DNA from: Winogradskya consettensis
GTDB taxonomy: Bacteria > Actinomycetota > Actinomycetes > Mycobacteriales > Micromonosporaceae
Length of the DNA: 64,000 nt
NCBI RefSeq assembly: GCF_018332715.1
Contig: NZ_BOQP01000058.1
Location: 1-64,000 of the forward strand
Direction: 5' to 3'
Position 1 is the stretch's first letter. Each line of letters opens with the position of its first letter. This document shows, in pieces, positions 17,522 through 26,184 of this stretch. A program made the translations under genes and the position numbers. The notes below the pieces were generated by a model that saw only the letters and a list, made by a program, of their open reading frames with translations, did not search any database and had not been told where the DNA came from.

Positions 17522-18874
17522 TCAGAGGGTCCCGAGGTAGCGCTGACGCTCGTACGGAGTGACCTCGCGGCGGTATTGCTCCCATTCCTGCCGCTTGTTG
17601 CGCAGGAAGAAGTCGAAGACGTGCTCGCCGAGGACCTCGGGGATCAGCTCCGACTTGCTCATCACGTCGATCGCCTCGGCGAGGTTCTCCGGCAGGGCCT
17701 CGTAGCCCATGGCCTTGCGCTCCTGCGGGGAGAGCGACCAGACGTCGTCCTCGGCGCCCGGGGGCAGCTCGTAGCCTTCCTCGATGCCCTTGAGGCCGGC
17801 ACCGAGCATGACCGCGAACGCGAGGTAGGGGTTGGTGGCCGAGTCGATCGAGCGGACCTCGACGCGGGCCGAGCCGGGCTTGCCGAACGCGGGCACCCGG
17901 ACCAGGGCGGAGCGGTTGAGCGCGCCCCAGCTGACGAACGCCGGCGACTCGGTGATCCGGTCGGGCAGCTGCAGCGGGAAGAGCCGCTTGTACGAGTTGA
18001 CCCACTGGTTGGTGACCGCGGTGTATTCGCGGGCGTGCACCAGCAGGCCGGCGATGAACGCGCGGCCCGTCTTGGACAGCTTGAGCGGGTCCTCGCTGTC
18101 GTAGAACGCGTTGCGCTCACCCTCGAACAGCGACAGGTGGGTGTGCATGCCGCTGCCGGGCTGGTCGGTGTACGGCTTGGGCATGAAGGTCGCGCGGACC
18201 CCCTGGGAGAGCGCCACCTCCTTGACCACGTGCCGGAACGTCATGATGTTGTCGGCGGTGGTCAGCGCGTCGGCGTAGCGCAGGTCGATCTCCTGCTGGC
18301 CCGGCGCGACCTCGTGATGGCTGAACTCCACCGAGATGCCGATGCGCTCGAGCGCGAGCACGGCCTGGCGCCGGAAGTCACGCGCCACCGAGTGCGTGGT
18401 GTGGTCGAAGTAGCCGCCACCGTCGACCGGGATCGGCACCGAGCCGTCCAGCGGCCCGTCCTGCACCAGGAAGAACTCGATCTCCGGGTGGGTGTAGAAG
18501 GTAAAGCCCTTCTCCGCCGCCTTGGCCAGCATCCGGCGCAGCACGTGCCGCGGGTCGGCCCAGGCCGCACTGCCGTCGGGCAGCAGGATGTCGCAGAAGA
18601 TGCGCGCGCTCTCGCCGCTGGCCCCGCCCTCGAACGGGAAGACCTGGAAGGTCGTCGGATCCGGCATGGCGACCATGTCGGACTCGGAGACCCGGGCGAA
18701 GCCCTCGATCGCCGAGCCGTCGATGCCCATGCCCTCCTCGAAGGCGGACTCCAGTTCAGCCGGTGCCACCGACACGCTTTTCAGAGTGCCGAGCACGTCG
18801 GTGAACCAGAGACGGACAAAACGGATGTCGCGCTCCTCTAGCGTACGAAGCACGAACTCCTGCTGTCGGTCCAC
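17522..18874 (-). CDS. glnA2: glutamine synthetase GlnA2
   Basis: A 450-aa glutamine synthetase paralogue, syntenic with the mycobacterial enzyme next to glnE. Active-site blocks are present: EIEFFLV, SGMHTHLSLF, NSYKRLFP and ARVEVRSIDSATNPYLAFA. The position of the adenylylation Tyr is Trp (DDVWSLSPQE, about residue 379), so this form cannot be adenylylated there, as in class I-alpha-type enzymes. It is divergent from panB across about 275 bp. Confidence 0.95.
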   Translation of the reverse strand: MDRQQEFVLRTLEERDIRFVRLWFTDVLGTLKSVSVAPAELESAFEEGMGIDGSAIEGFARVSESDMVAMPDPTTFQVFPFEGGASGESARIFCDILLPDGSAAWADPRHVLRRMLAKAAEKGFTFYTHPEIEFFLVQDGPLDGSVPIPVDGGGYFDHTTHSVARDFRRQAVLALERIGISVEFSHHEVAPGQQEIDLRYADALTTADNIMTFRHVVKEVALSQGVRATFMPKPYTDQPGSGMHTHLSLFEGERNAFYDSEDPLKLSKTGRAFIAGLLVHAREYTAVTNQWVNSYKRLFPLQLPDRITESPAFVSWGALNRSALVRVPAFGKPGSARVEVRSIDSATNPYLAFAVMLGAGLKGIEEGYELPPGAEDDVWSLSPQERKAMGYEALPENLAEAIDVMSKSELIPEVLGEHVFDFFLRNKRQEWEQYRREVTPYERQRYLGTL

Positions 18875-19149
18875 GTCAACCCCTCGAACTTGCCCGGCGG
18901 TCAGTCTCTCCCGGTCCCGTTACGCCGAGATTACGCTGACCAACGCCCTGGCGCTCTCCCCGGGTAAGGCCCGATGTTGATCTCAGACCATACGGCAGGG
19001 ACCGAGCCCACGACATGCCAACGCCGGGGAACAATAAATGCATGGCTGTGATCGGCTCCACTGACCTCTGACCAACCCGAGGTGTCCGGTGCGACGATTC
19101 CCTCAGACCCGGGGACCGCACTGCGCGGCCTCGAGGGAAGGAGACAACC

Positions 19150-19980
19150 ATGTCTGACGTGCCAACCCTGTACGGCGGGCCGGCGACCCGCCGCGTACGC
19201 ACCCGCGACCTGATCGCCGCCAAGGAGCGCGGCGACCGCTGGCCGATGCTCACGTCGTACGACCAGTACACCGCGGCCCTGTTCGACCGGTCCGGCATCC
19301 CGGTGCTGCTGGTCGGCGACTCCGCGGCCAACAACGTCTTCGGTTACGAGACGACCCTCCCGGTCACAACAGACGAGCTGATCCCACTGGTACGCGCAGT
19401 CGTGCGCGCCACGAGCACCGCGCTGATCGTCGCCGACCTGCCCTTCGGCTCGTACGAGGAGGGTCCGGCGCAGGCGCTGCGCACAGCCGTACGTTTCATG
19501 AAGGAAGCCGGCGCCCACGCCGTCAAGCTGGAGGGCGGCCGCCGCGTCGCCGCCCAGATCGAGGCGCTGACCGGAGCCGGCATCCCGGTCATGGCCCACG
19601 TCGGCTTCACGCCGCAGAGCGAGCACACCCTGGGCGGTTACCGCGTGCAGGGCCGCGGCGACGCTGCCGAGGAGGTCATCGCCGACGCCCGCGCGGTCAC
19701 CGAGGCCGGCGCGTTCGCGGTGGTGCTCGAGATGGTCATGGGCGACGTGGCCAAGCAGATCACCAAGGAGCTGCCGATCCCCACGGTTGGGATCGGCGCG
19801 GGCCCCGACACCGACGCCCAGGTGCTGGTCTGGCAGGACATGGCCGGCCTGCGCGAGGGCAAGGCACCGAGATTCGTGAAACGGTACGCCGACCTCGCCG
19901 GGGTCCTCGGCGACGCCGTCAAGCGCTACGCCGACGATGTTCGCACGGGTGAATTCCCCACCGCGGAGCACACTTTCTAG
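19150..19980 (+). CDS. panB: 3-methyl-2-oxobutanoate hydroxymethyltransferase PanB
   Basis: First step of pantothenate synthesis: transfers a hydroxymethyl group from methylene-tetrahydrofolate to 2-oxoisovalerate. The 276-aa protein has the TIM-barrel motifs MLTSYDQYTA, VGDSAANNVFGYETTLPVT (metal-binding Asp), ADLPFGSYE, KLEGG and HVGFTPQS. The length is normal. GAAGGAG precedes the ATG by about 6 nt. Its place beside glnA2 matches the mycobacterial order. Confidence 0.97.
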   Translation: MSDVPTLYGGPATRRVRTRDLIAAKERGDRWPMLTSYDQYTAALFDRSGIPVLLVGDSAANNVFGYETTLPVTTDELIPLVRAVVRATSTALIVADLPFGSYEEGPAQALRTAVRFMKEAGAHAVKLEGGRRVAAQIEALTGAGIPVMAHVGFTPQSEHTLGGYRVQGRGDAAEEVIADARAVTEAGAFAVVLEMVMGDVAKQITKELPIPTVGIGAGPDTDAQVLVWQDMAGLREGKAPRFVKRYADLAGVLGDAVKRYADDVRTGEFPTAEHTF

Positions 19981-20045
19981 AACTGGCACGACGCCGACTC
20001 GGTGCAAGATCGCATCAGTGGGAGACTTGTGACCGGAGGTGTTAC

Positions 20046-20495
20046 ATGTCCGTTCCTGCCCGAGTCGGCCTCGCCACCCTTGGCGTGACCGATGTCGCCC
20101 GTGCGACCGAGTTCTACCGGTCGCTCGGCTGGCGGGTGTCACGTGCGTCGGTTCCCGGCGTGGTCACCTACTTCCATACCGCCGGCGGCCTGTTGTCACT
20201 GGTCACTGCGGTCGATCTGACCGTCGACGCGGGTCTGCCACCGCGCGCTATAGCTCCGCACGTGCCCGACGGCGTCCGCACCACGATGCTGACCATCACG
20301 ATGGAGAGCCCGGAAGCGGTCGACGAGGCGCTGCGCTCGGTCGTCCAGGCCGGCGCGACCCTGGTCCGGGCCGGCCGGCCCGGCGAGGCGGGCGGCTATC
20401 TCGGTTACTTCACCGACCCCGATGGGCACCTCTGGGAGGTCAACCACCACCCTGAATGGCCCCTGGACGAAACCGGGATCCCTCAGCTGCCGTAA
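20046..20495 (+). CDS. VOC/glyoxalase superfamily protein
   Basis: A 149-aa protein with the beta-alpha-beta-beta-beta fold pattern: GLATLGVTDVARATEFYRSLGW at the start and GGYLGYFTDPDGHLWEVNHHP at the end, where the Glu of HLWEV is the usual metal ligand. Substrates of the family range from methylglyoxal adducts to antibiotics and cannot be inferred. GGAGG lies 6-7 nt before the ATG. It is 11 nt upstream of the oxidoreductase gene, probably one operon. Confidence 0.88.
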   Translation: MSVPARVGLATLGVTDVARATEFYRSLGWRVSRASVPGVVTYFHTAGGLLSLVTAVDLTVDAGLPPRAIAPHVPDGVRTTMLTITMESPEAVDEALRSVVQAGATLVRAGRPGEAGGYLGYFTDPDGHLWEVNHHPEWPLDETGIPQLP

Positions 20496-20506
20496 GGAGC
20501 CACCAC

Positions 20507-21514
20507 GTGCAGGCGATCGTCTTCACCGAGACCGGCGACACGTCCGTCATGAGCCTCGTGCAGCGCGAGGTTCCCGAGCCCGGGCCGGATCAGGTCCGGG
20601 TGCGGATCGTGCGCTCCGGCGTCAACCCGACGGACTGGAAACGGCGCTCGGCCGGGGAGCTCGCGTTCCCCGAGATCACCCCGAACATGGACGGGGCCGG
20701 GATCGTCGACGCGGTGGGTGCGGACGTCACCACGCACAAGCCCGGTGACCGGGTCTGGCTGATGCTGGCCGCGGCCGGCAGTCCGTTCGGGACGGCGGCG
20801 GAATACTCCGTCGTCCCAGCGGGCCATGCCTTCCCCCTGCCGGAGGGCATCTCGTACGACGTGGGCGCGTCCCTCGGCGTGCCCGCCGTCACCGCGCACC
20901 GGGCGCTGACGGTCGCCGAGAACGGTCCGCAGCGGCTCTTCCCCGGCGCTCTCGCCAGCCGGACGGTCCTGGTGGCGGGCGGCGCGGGCGCGGTCGGGCA
21001 CGCGGCGATCCAGCTCGCACGCTGGGCCGGCGCCACCGTCATCACCACGGTCAGCAGCCCGGAGAAGGCCGCGCTGGCCACCGCCGCGGGCGCGCACCAC
21101 GCGATCAACTACCGCGACGGCGAGCCCGCCAAGGAGATCCGCGCGGTCGCCCCGGACGGCGTCGACCTGATCGTCGAGGTCGCGCCCGGCGCCAACGCGA
21201 AGCTCAACCAGGCGGTCGCCGCCAACCACGCGACCATCGCGATCTACGCGGGCGACACGATCGCTGTCGACGTGCGCCCGCTCATGATGATCAACGCGCG
21301 CCTGCAGTTCCTGATCCTCTACACGGTCGGCGAGCCGGCGCTGCAGCTCGCGGGCGAGGCGATCTGCGCCGCGCTGAGCGACGGGGCGCTGCCGGTCGGC
21401 GAGGAGCACGGCCTGCCGCTGCACTACTACCCGCTCGCCGCCACCGCTGACGCGCACACGGCCGTCCAGCAGGAGACGGTCGGCAAGATCCTGATCGACG
21501 TCGCTACGGAGTAG
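20507..21514 (+). CDS. NADPH:quinone reductase-like zinc-independent MDR oxidoreductase
   Basis: A 335-aa medium-chain dehydrogenase/reductase. It has the QOR-type N-terminus (QAIVFTETG, VRIVRSGVNPTDWK), the substrate loop MDGAGIVDAVG, and the Rossmann fingerprint VLVAGGAGAVGHAAIQLARWAGATV. There is no zinc-Cys pattern, so it is a quinone reductase/zeta-crystallin type. GTG 20507 is the start, with TAAGGAGC 7 nt upstream. Its last 11 nt overlap the convergent RNB ribonuclease gene. Confidence 0.9.
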   Translation: MQAIVFTETGDTSVMSLVQREVPEPGPDQVRVRIVRSGVNPTDWKRRSAGELAFPEITPNMDGAGIVDAVGADVTTHKPGDRVWLMLAAAGSPFGTAAEYSVVPAGHAFPLPEGISYDVGASLGVPAVTAHRALTVAENGPQRLFPGALASRTVLVAGGAGAVGHAAIQLARWAGATVITTVSSPEKAALATAAGAHHAINYRDGEPAKEIRAVAPDGVDLIVEVAPGANAKLNQAVAANHATIAIYAGDTIAVDVRPLMMINARLQFLILYTVGEPALQLAGEAICAALSDGALPVGEEHGLPLHYYPLAATADAHTAVQQETVGKILIDVATE

Positions 21515-22904
21515 TGAACAGGACGCTGCGGGTCTTCGGGTCGGCTTCCTTCAGGCGTACGAGCATCCGCGTACCCAACGGAAGCTGACCCTCGCAGCGG
21601 GCCTGCACCGCGGGGTCGTCGATCGCGACCGTCCCACCGCCGCGCTTCTCGTCCACATCGAGCACCCCCGCCTCGAACGTCTCCCCGACCCGGTCCGCGA
21701 GCAGCACCGCCTCGGCGAGCGACACCGCACCCCGGGCAGCCGCCGAGGCGACCCGGTCTGTGGTCGCCATCGCCTTGGGCAACTTCGGCAACGCCTCCCG
21801 TGCCCATTGCGGAACAGCACGCCCCTCGTGCAACGCGAGGCAGACCTCGGTGGCGTAACGGTCAGCAAGACGCCGCAGCGGCGCGGTCACATGCGCGTAC
21901 GGCGCCCCGACCCCACCGTGCGAGATCAACTCCGGAGCCACCCCGTCAAACGCTGTGTACGCCGCCCCGCGCAGCAACTCCGCGGCCTGATCGAGAAACG
22001 CGGCCCCCCGTGGATCACCGGGATCAACCGACGCCACCACCGCACCGACCGAGGCACCCTCCGGCCATCCGACACCCAGCGACCCGGCTGCGGCCCGCAA
22101 CTTGGTGACCGCCTCAGGCCGGGGCCCGGGCATGGTCCGCAACAGCCCCACCCCGCCACCGAGCATCAACGACGCCGCCGCCATCCCGGTGAGCAGCGAG
22201 ATCTGCGCATTCCACCCCTCAACGGGCAACTGCGCGCGCAACACCAGCCGCCACCCGTCCCCGTCAGGCTCGATCTCCTGCTCCGGCAACGGCAGATCCA
22301 CCGCCCCACGCTCAGCGGCTCGCGCGGCCAGCAACGCCCCGACCTCGGGCAGCAACGCCACCGCCGCATCCGCCGTCCCCGCATCAACAGCGCGCTGCAG
22401 CCCCTCGTAATCCAGCTTGGCCCGGCTCCGCACCCGCGCCCGCTCCACCCCGACGCCCATGATCGCCCCGGTCGCGTCAAGGTCGATCGTCCACAGCACC
22501 GCAGCCCGGTCGACATCCGGCAGCAGGCTCACCGCACCCTCGCTCAGCACCGCCGGATGCAACGGAACCTTCCCGTCAGGCAGGTAGATGGTCTGCCCCC
22601 GCACCCACGTCTCCGCCTCGAGATCCCCACCGGGCCGCACGTACGACGCCACGTCAGCAATCGCGTACCGAACCCGGAATCCCCCGTCCCGGCGCTCGAG
22701 ATGCACCGCCTGATCGAGATCCCGCGACGTCGCCGGGTCAACGGTCACCAGCGGAACATCGGTCCGATCAACGGCCGGCAACGGCAGGCTCACCGCCGCC
22801 TCGGCCTCCCGCAGGGCAGCAGCCGGAAACTCCGCCGGCAACTCCAGCTCCGCCCGCAGGACGGAGAAGTCAATCCGGGGCGCACGAACTCGGGCAATGG
22901 GCAC
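21504..22904 (-). CDS. RNB domain exoribonuclease
   Basis: A 466-aa protein of the RNase II/R catalytic family without the cold-shock and S1 domains seen in E. coli RNase R. The active-site block VDPATSRDLDQA near residue 55 supplies the Mg-binding aspartates, and YAIADVASYV follows. PYAHVTAPLRRLADRY is the conserved RNA-binding region. It should degrade RNA 3'-to-5'. The short form is typical of actinobacteria. It is convergent with the oxidoreductase gene (11-nt overlap) and upstream of nothing obvious in the same operon. Confidence 0.93.
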   Translation of the reverse strand: MPIARVRAPRIDFSVLRAELELPAEFPAAALREAEAAVSLPLPAVDRTDVPLVTVDPATSRDLDQAVHLERRDGGFRVRYAIADVASYVRPGGDLEAETWVRGQTIYLPDGKVPLHPAVLSEGAVSLLPDVDRAAVLWTIDLDATGAIMGVGVERARVRSRAKLDYEGLQRAVDAGTADAAVALLPEVGALLAARAAERGAVDLPLPEQEIEPDGDGWRLVLRAQLPVEGWNAQISLLTGMAAASLMLGGGVGLLRTMPGPRPEAVTKLRAAAGSLGVGWPEGASVGAVVASVDPGDPRGAAFLDQAAELLRGAAYTAFDGVAPELISHGGVGAPYAHVTAPLRRLADRYATEVCLALHEGRAVPQWAREALPKLPKAMATTDRVASAAARGAVSLAEAVLLADRVGETFEAGVLDVDEKRGGGTVAIDDPAVQARCEGQLPLGTRMLVRLKEADPKTRSVLFTTP

Positions 22905-22932
22905 GCCCCATTCCTAACACGCCCCGGCCGGC

Positions 22933-22962
22933 AAAAAGGGCCGCGCCCACCGGCACGGCCCT
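22933..22962 (-). terminator. rho-independent terminator of the H1-like gene
   Basis: On the minus strand, a GC-rich stem (AGGGCCG...CGGCCCT) ends in TTTTT, 16 nt after the stop of the histone-H1-like gene. Confidence 0.75.
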
Positions 22963-22977
22963 CCCCACAACCCGATA

Positions 22978-24585
22978 TCAGCGCTTGGCCGTAGCCTTCC
23001 GCCCCGAGGTCGTTCCTCCCGTACGCCCATTCCCCGCCGCCACAGCCTTACGCGCAGCCGCCGCCGTCGCCGGCTTGGCCACCCGCCCAGCATTCGTCGC
23101 CGAGTTCTTACTCATCGCCGCAGGCCGGGCATTCCCCGCCTTGGCACTCCGCGCAGCCGCCGCGGTCCCCCCGGTGCGAACCTTGGCTGCACCCGCGTTC
23201 CCCGAGGCCGCCTTGCTCTTGGCAGCAGCACTCTTCGCAGCGGTGCTCTTGGCCGCCGTGGGCTTGGCCGCCGCGCTCTTGACAGCCTTACCCGCCGTCG
23301 CCTTACCCGCTGTGGCCTTGGTCGCGGTCGCCTTGGTCGCGGTCGCCTTACCACCGCTGCCGCTACCGCCACCGCCACCGGCCTTGGCCGCGCTGGCAGC
23401 CTTGCTCGCGGCCACAGCGGCAGCCTTGACCGCCGCAGCCGTCTTCCTGGCCGCAGCAGCCTTGTTCGCAGCCACCTTGGCAGCACTGCTGCCCGCGGTC
23501 GACCTGGCCGCCGCACTCTTGGCCGCGGTGGACTTAACCGCCACGGACTTAGCAGCCGCGCTCTTCGCCGCCGGGCGCTTGGCCGCCGTGCTCTTCGCCG
23601 CCGTGCTCTTCACCGCAGCACTCTTGGCCGCAGCACTCTTGGCCGGGGCGCTCTTCGCGGCCGTCGCCTTGGTCGCGGCGCGCTTGGTCGCGGTGGCCTT
23701 CGTCGCGGTGGCCTTGGCAGTCGTCTTGTTGACCGCCGTCGCCTTCTTGGCGGCCGTCGACTTCGCTGCAGTGCTCTTGGCGGCAGGCCGCGTAGCGGTC
23801 TTCTTGGCAGCGGGCCGCGAGGCCGTAGCCTTGGCCGCCGCCCTCTTCGCAGCCGTCTTCTTGGCCCCAGTCGCCTTGGTAGCAGTCGCCTTGGCAGCAG
23901 TCGCCTTGGCAGCAGCAGCCTTGGCAACCACTGGCTTCGCCGCCCCGACCGTCTTGGCAGCAGCCGTCTTCTTCGCCGCCGTCGTCTTAGCCACCGTCGC
24001 CTTCTTAACCGCCGTCGTAGCCCGCGCCGTCGTCGTCTTGCCCGCCGTCGACGTGGCCGCGGCAGCAGTCCGCTTCGCAACCGGCTTGGCAGCAGACTTC
24101 GCCGCAGCAGGCTTGCCCGCAGCCGGACTACCGGCGACAGTCTTGGCAGCAGCAGTCTTAGCGGTGCCGGCCCTGGCCCCGGTCTTGACCCCAGCAGCAG
24201 TCTTGCTCCCGGCAGCAGCCTTGACCCCGGCAGCAGGCTTGCTCGCGGCGGCAGTCTTGCTCGCGGCGGCAGTCTTGGCTGCGGACTGCTTCGGCACCGT
24301 GGTCTTGATGACGGCCGAGGCGGTCTTGGCCGCAGCGGCCGTCCGGGCGCCGGCGGGCCTGGCACCAACAGGCCTGGCACCGACAGGCTTGGCACCGGCG
24401 GACTTGGTTCCAGCAGCACCAACGGGCTTGAGAACAGTGGGCTTGGCAGCACCGGGCTTGACCGCGGCAGGCTTGGCCGCGGGCTTCTTGACCGAAGCTG
24501 ATCCGGCATCGGCGTCGGCGGCCCGGGCCGGCGTGGCTCGGGTCGCGGCGGCCCGGGCCGGGGCGGCCTTCTTGGTAGCGGGCAT
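22978..24585 (-). CDS. histone H1-like Ala/Lys-rich DNA-binding protein
   Basis: A 535-aa protein made almost wholly of short AAKS, ATKAT, KTAAAK-type units, with an Ala/Lys/Thr composition like the tail of eukaryotic histone H1 and of HupB/HU fusion tails in actinobacteria. No folded HU domain is visible. One Gly-rich spacer (GGGGGSGSGG) lies near residue 400. Likely nucleoid-associated and non-specific DNA binding. AGGAGG sits 9 nt before ATG 24585. The repetitive DNA produces a spurious 877-codon open frame on the other strand. Confidence 0.85.
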   Translation of the reverse strand: MPATKKAAPARAAATRATPARAADADAGSASVKKPAAKPAAVKPGAAKPTVLKPVGAAGTKSAGAKPVGARPVGARPAGARTAAAAKTASAVIKTTVPKQSAAKTAAASKTAAASKPAAGVKAAAGSKTAAGVKTGARAGTAKTAAAKTVAGSPAAGKPAAAKSAAKPVAKRTAAAATSTAGKTTTARATTAVKKATVAKTTAAKKTAAAKTVGAAKPVVAKAAAAKATAAKATATKATGAKKTAAKRAAAKATASRPAAKKTATRPAAKSTAAKSTAAKKATAVNKTTAKATATKATATKRAATKATAAKSAPAKSAAAKSAAVKSTAAKSTAAKRPAAKSAAAKSVAVKSTAAKSAAARSTAGSSAAKVAANKAAAARKTAAAVKAAAVAASKAASAAKAGGGGGSGSGGKATATKATATKATAGKATAGKAVKSAAAKPTAAKSTAAKSAAAKSKAASGNAGAAKVRTGGTAAAARSAKAGNARPAAMSKNSATNAGRVAKPATAAAARKAVAAGNGRTGGTTSGRKATAKR

Positions 24586-24685
24586 GGGGAAGTTCCTCCT
24601 TGCGAATGACTGCGGGCTCGTCTCCGCCTGGAGACCGAAGATTCCGGCTTGGACACTGTGTCCCGGGACTGGTGTCCCAGCCGGC

Positions 24686-24889
24686 CTAGCTGACCTCCCC
24701 GGTCCAGCGGGCGTCCTCGGCATCCCACTCCGCGTTGCGCTTCTCGACCTTGTCGAGTGCCCGCGTGGCGTCGTCGGCGGAGGAGTACGGACCGAGCCGG
24801 AACTGAGCGGGACACACGTCGTCCCCGGACTCGACCCGCTTGTGGCGGAGGCACCAGAAGTAGCCGCCGCCGGGCCCACTGTCGTTCAT
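24686..24889 (-). CDS. small SPOR-like/hypothetical actinobacterial protein (67 aa)
   Basis: A compact protein, MNDSGPGGGYFWCLRHKR, followed by RLGPYSSADDATRALDKV and an acidic WDAEDARW tail. The pattern of a Cys-His N-terminus plus a 'GPYxxxxxAxxAL' helix is common in small actinobacterial proteins annotated as SPOR-domain-like. ATG 24889 is preferred over the longer frame to 24955. Single gene, function unknown. Confidence 0.65.
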   Translation of the reverse strand: MNDSGPGGGYFWCLRHKRVESGDDVCPAQFRLGPYSSADDATRALDKVEKRNAEWDAEDARWTGEVS

Positions 24890-24986
24890 GACATCACTGT
24901 GCACCTCAAAACGACCATGCGCTACCGATTCAGGCAAAAAGCCCGTTTTTTCCACAATGGAACGTCCGGAAGACCCCCCGAAGGAA

Positions 24987-25025
24987 CGACAAAAACGCCC
25001 CCACCCGGGAACGGGCGGGGGCGTT
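24987..25025 (-). terminator. rho-independent terminator of asd
   Basis: Minus-strand stem AACGCCCCCGCCCG / CGGGTGGGGGCGTT (one G-U pair) with a short loop is followed by a run of T. It lies 20 nt after the asd stop. Confidence 0.85.
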
Positions 25026-25044
25026 CGGAAAGGCGGAAGAGCCG

Positions 25045-26073
25045 TCAGCCGCGCAGTTCGGCGGCGATCAGCTCGGCGACCTGGACCGCGTTGAGGGCGG
25101 CGCCCTTGCGCAGGTTGTCGTTGGACAGGAACAGCGCGAGGCCGTTCTCCGCCGTCTCGTCGTTGCGGATGCGGCCCACGAACGTCGGGTCCTTGCCGGC
25201 CGCCTGCAACGGGGTCGGCACGTCGGAAAGCTCGACGCCGGGCGCGTCCGCCAGCAGCTCCAGCGCGCGGGCCGGGCTGAGCGGGCGGGCGAAGCGGACG
25301 TTCACCTGCAGCGAGTGGCCGGTGAAGACGGGCACCCGTACGCAGGTGCCGGAGACCTTGAGCTCCGGGATGCCGAGGATCTTGCGGCTCTCGTTGCGCA
25401 GCTTCTGTTCCTCGTCGGTCTCGCCGAGACCGTCGTCGACGATCGAGCCGGCCTGGGGGATGACGTTGAACGCGATGGGGCGCGGGAAGGATCGCGGCGC
25501 CGGGAACTCGACCGCACCGCCGTCGTGGGTGAGCTCGGCGGCGCGATCGGCCACCTTCTTCACCTGCTCGTCGAGCTCGGCGACGCCGGCCAGCCCGGCG
25601 CCGGAGACGGCCTGGTAGGTCGTGGCGACCATCGCGACGAGGCCGGCCTCGTCGTGCAGCGGGCGCAGCACCGGCATCGCGGCCATCGTCGTGCAGTTGG
25701 GGTTCGCGATGATGCCCTTGGGCCGGACCTTCGCGGCGTCCGGGTTCACCTCGGCGACCACGAGCGGGACGTCCGGGTCCATCCGCCAGGCTGACGAGTT
25801 GTCGATGACGACCGCGCCGGCCGCGGCCACCTTCGGGGCGAGCTCCTTGGAGCTGCCCTTGCCCGACGAGAACAGGACGATGTCCAGGCCGGTGAAGTCC
25901 GCCGTAGCGGCGTCCTCGACCGTGACCTCACCGTCCTTCCACGGCAGGGTCCGCCCCGCGGAGCGCGCGGACGCGAAGAGCCGAAGCTGGTCAACGGGAA
26001 AATCGCGCTCGGCCAGGATGCGGCGCATGACGCCACCCACCTGTCCCGTCGCGCCCACAATGCCGATCCTCAT
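25045..26073 (-). CDS. asd: aspartate-semialdehyde dehydrogenase
   Basis: Reduces aspartyl-phosphate to the semialdehyde for lysine, threonine, methionine and diaminopimelate. The 342-aa protein has the NADP fingerprint GIVGATGQVGGVMRRIL, the SSGKGSSKELAP block, and the nucleophile Cys in ANPNCTTMAAMPVLRPLHD (about residue 129). The His of VFTGHSLQVN is also present. ATG 26073 is the natural start; no Shine-Dalgarno is visible, so it may be translated leaderless. lysC is not adjacent here, although the two are often neighbours. A strong terminator follows. Confidence 0.96.
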   Translation of the reverse strand: MRIGIVGATGQVGGVMRRILAERDFPVDQLRLFASARSAGRTLPWKDGEVTVEDAATADFTGLDIVLFSSGKGSSKELAPKVAAAGAVVIDNSSAWRMDPDVPLVVAEVNPDAAKVRPKGIIANPNCTTMAAMPVLRPLHDEAGLVAMVATTYQAVSGAGLAGVAELDEQVKKVADRAAELTHDGGAVEFPAPRSFPRPIAFNVIPQAGSIVDDGLGETDEEQKLRNESRKILGIPELKVSGTCVRVPVFTGHSLQVNVRFARPLSPARALELLADAPGVELSDVPTPLQAAGKDPTFVGRIRNDETAENGLALFLSNDNLRKGAALNAVQVAELIAAELRG

Positions 26074-26184
26074 GCGCACAAAGCTACGGCCCCAACTGCG
26101 CGTACGGAAATCTGCTTTTCGGGTCGATCTCATATTTCAGGATTTTGCTCCCGATATTCGAGACGCGGACGTAGCGTCGCAGAC

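Noticed and set aside
18875..19149. Regulatory site between glnA2 and panB
   Set aside because: No clear promoter, dyad or GlnR-like box could be defended by eye.
22985..25618. Long plus-strand open frame (877 codons) opposite the H1-like gene
   Set aside because: A shadow of the repetitive Ala/Lys gene; its hydrophobic Ala/Val/Leu product has no motif and runs through two terminators.
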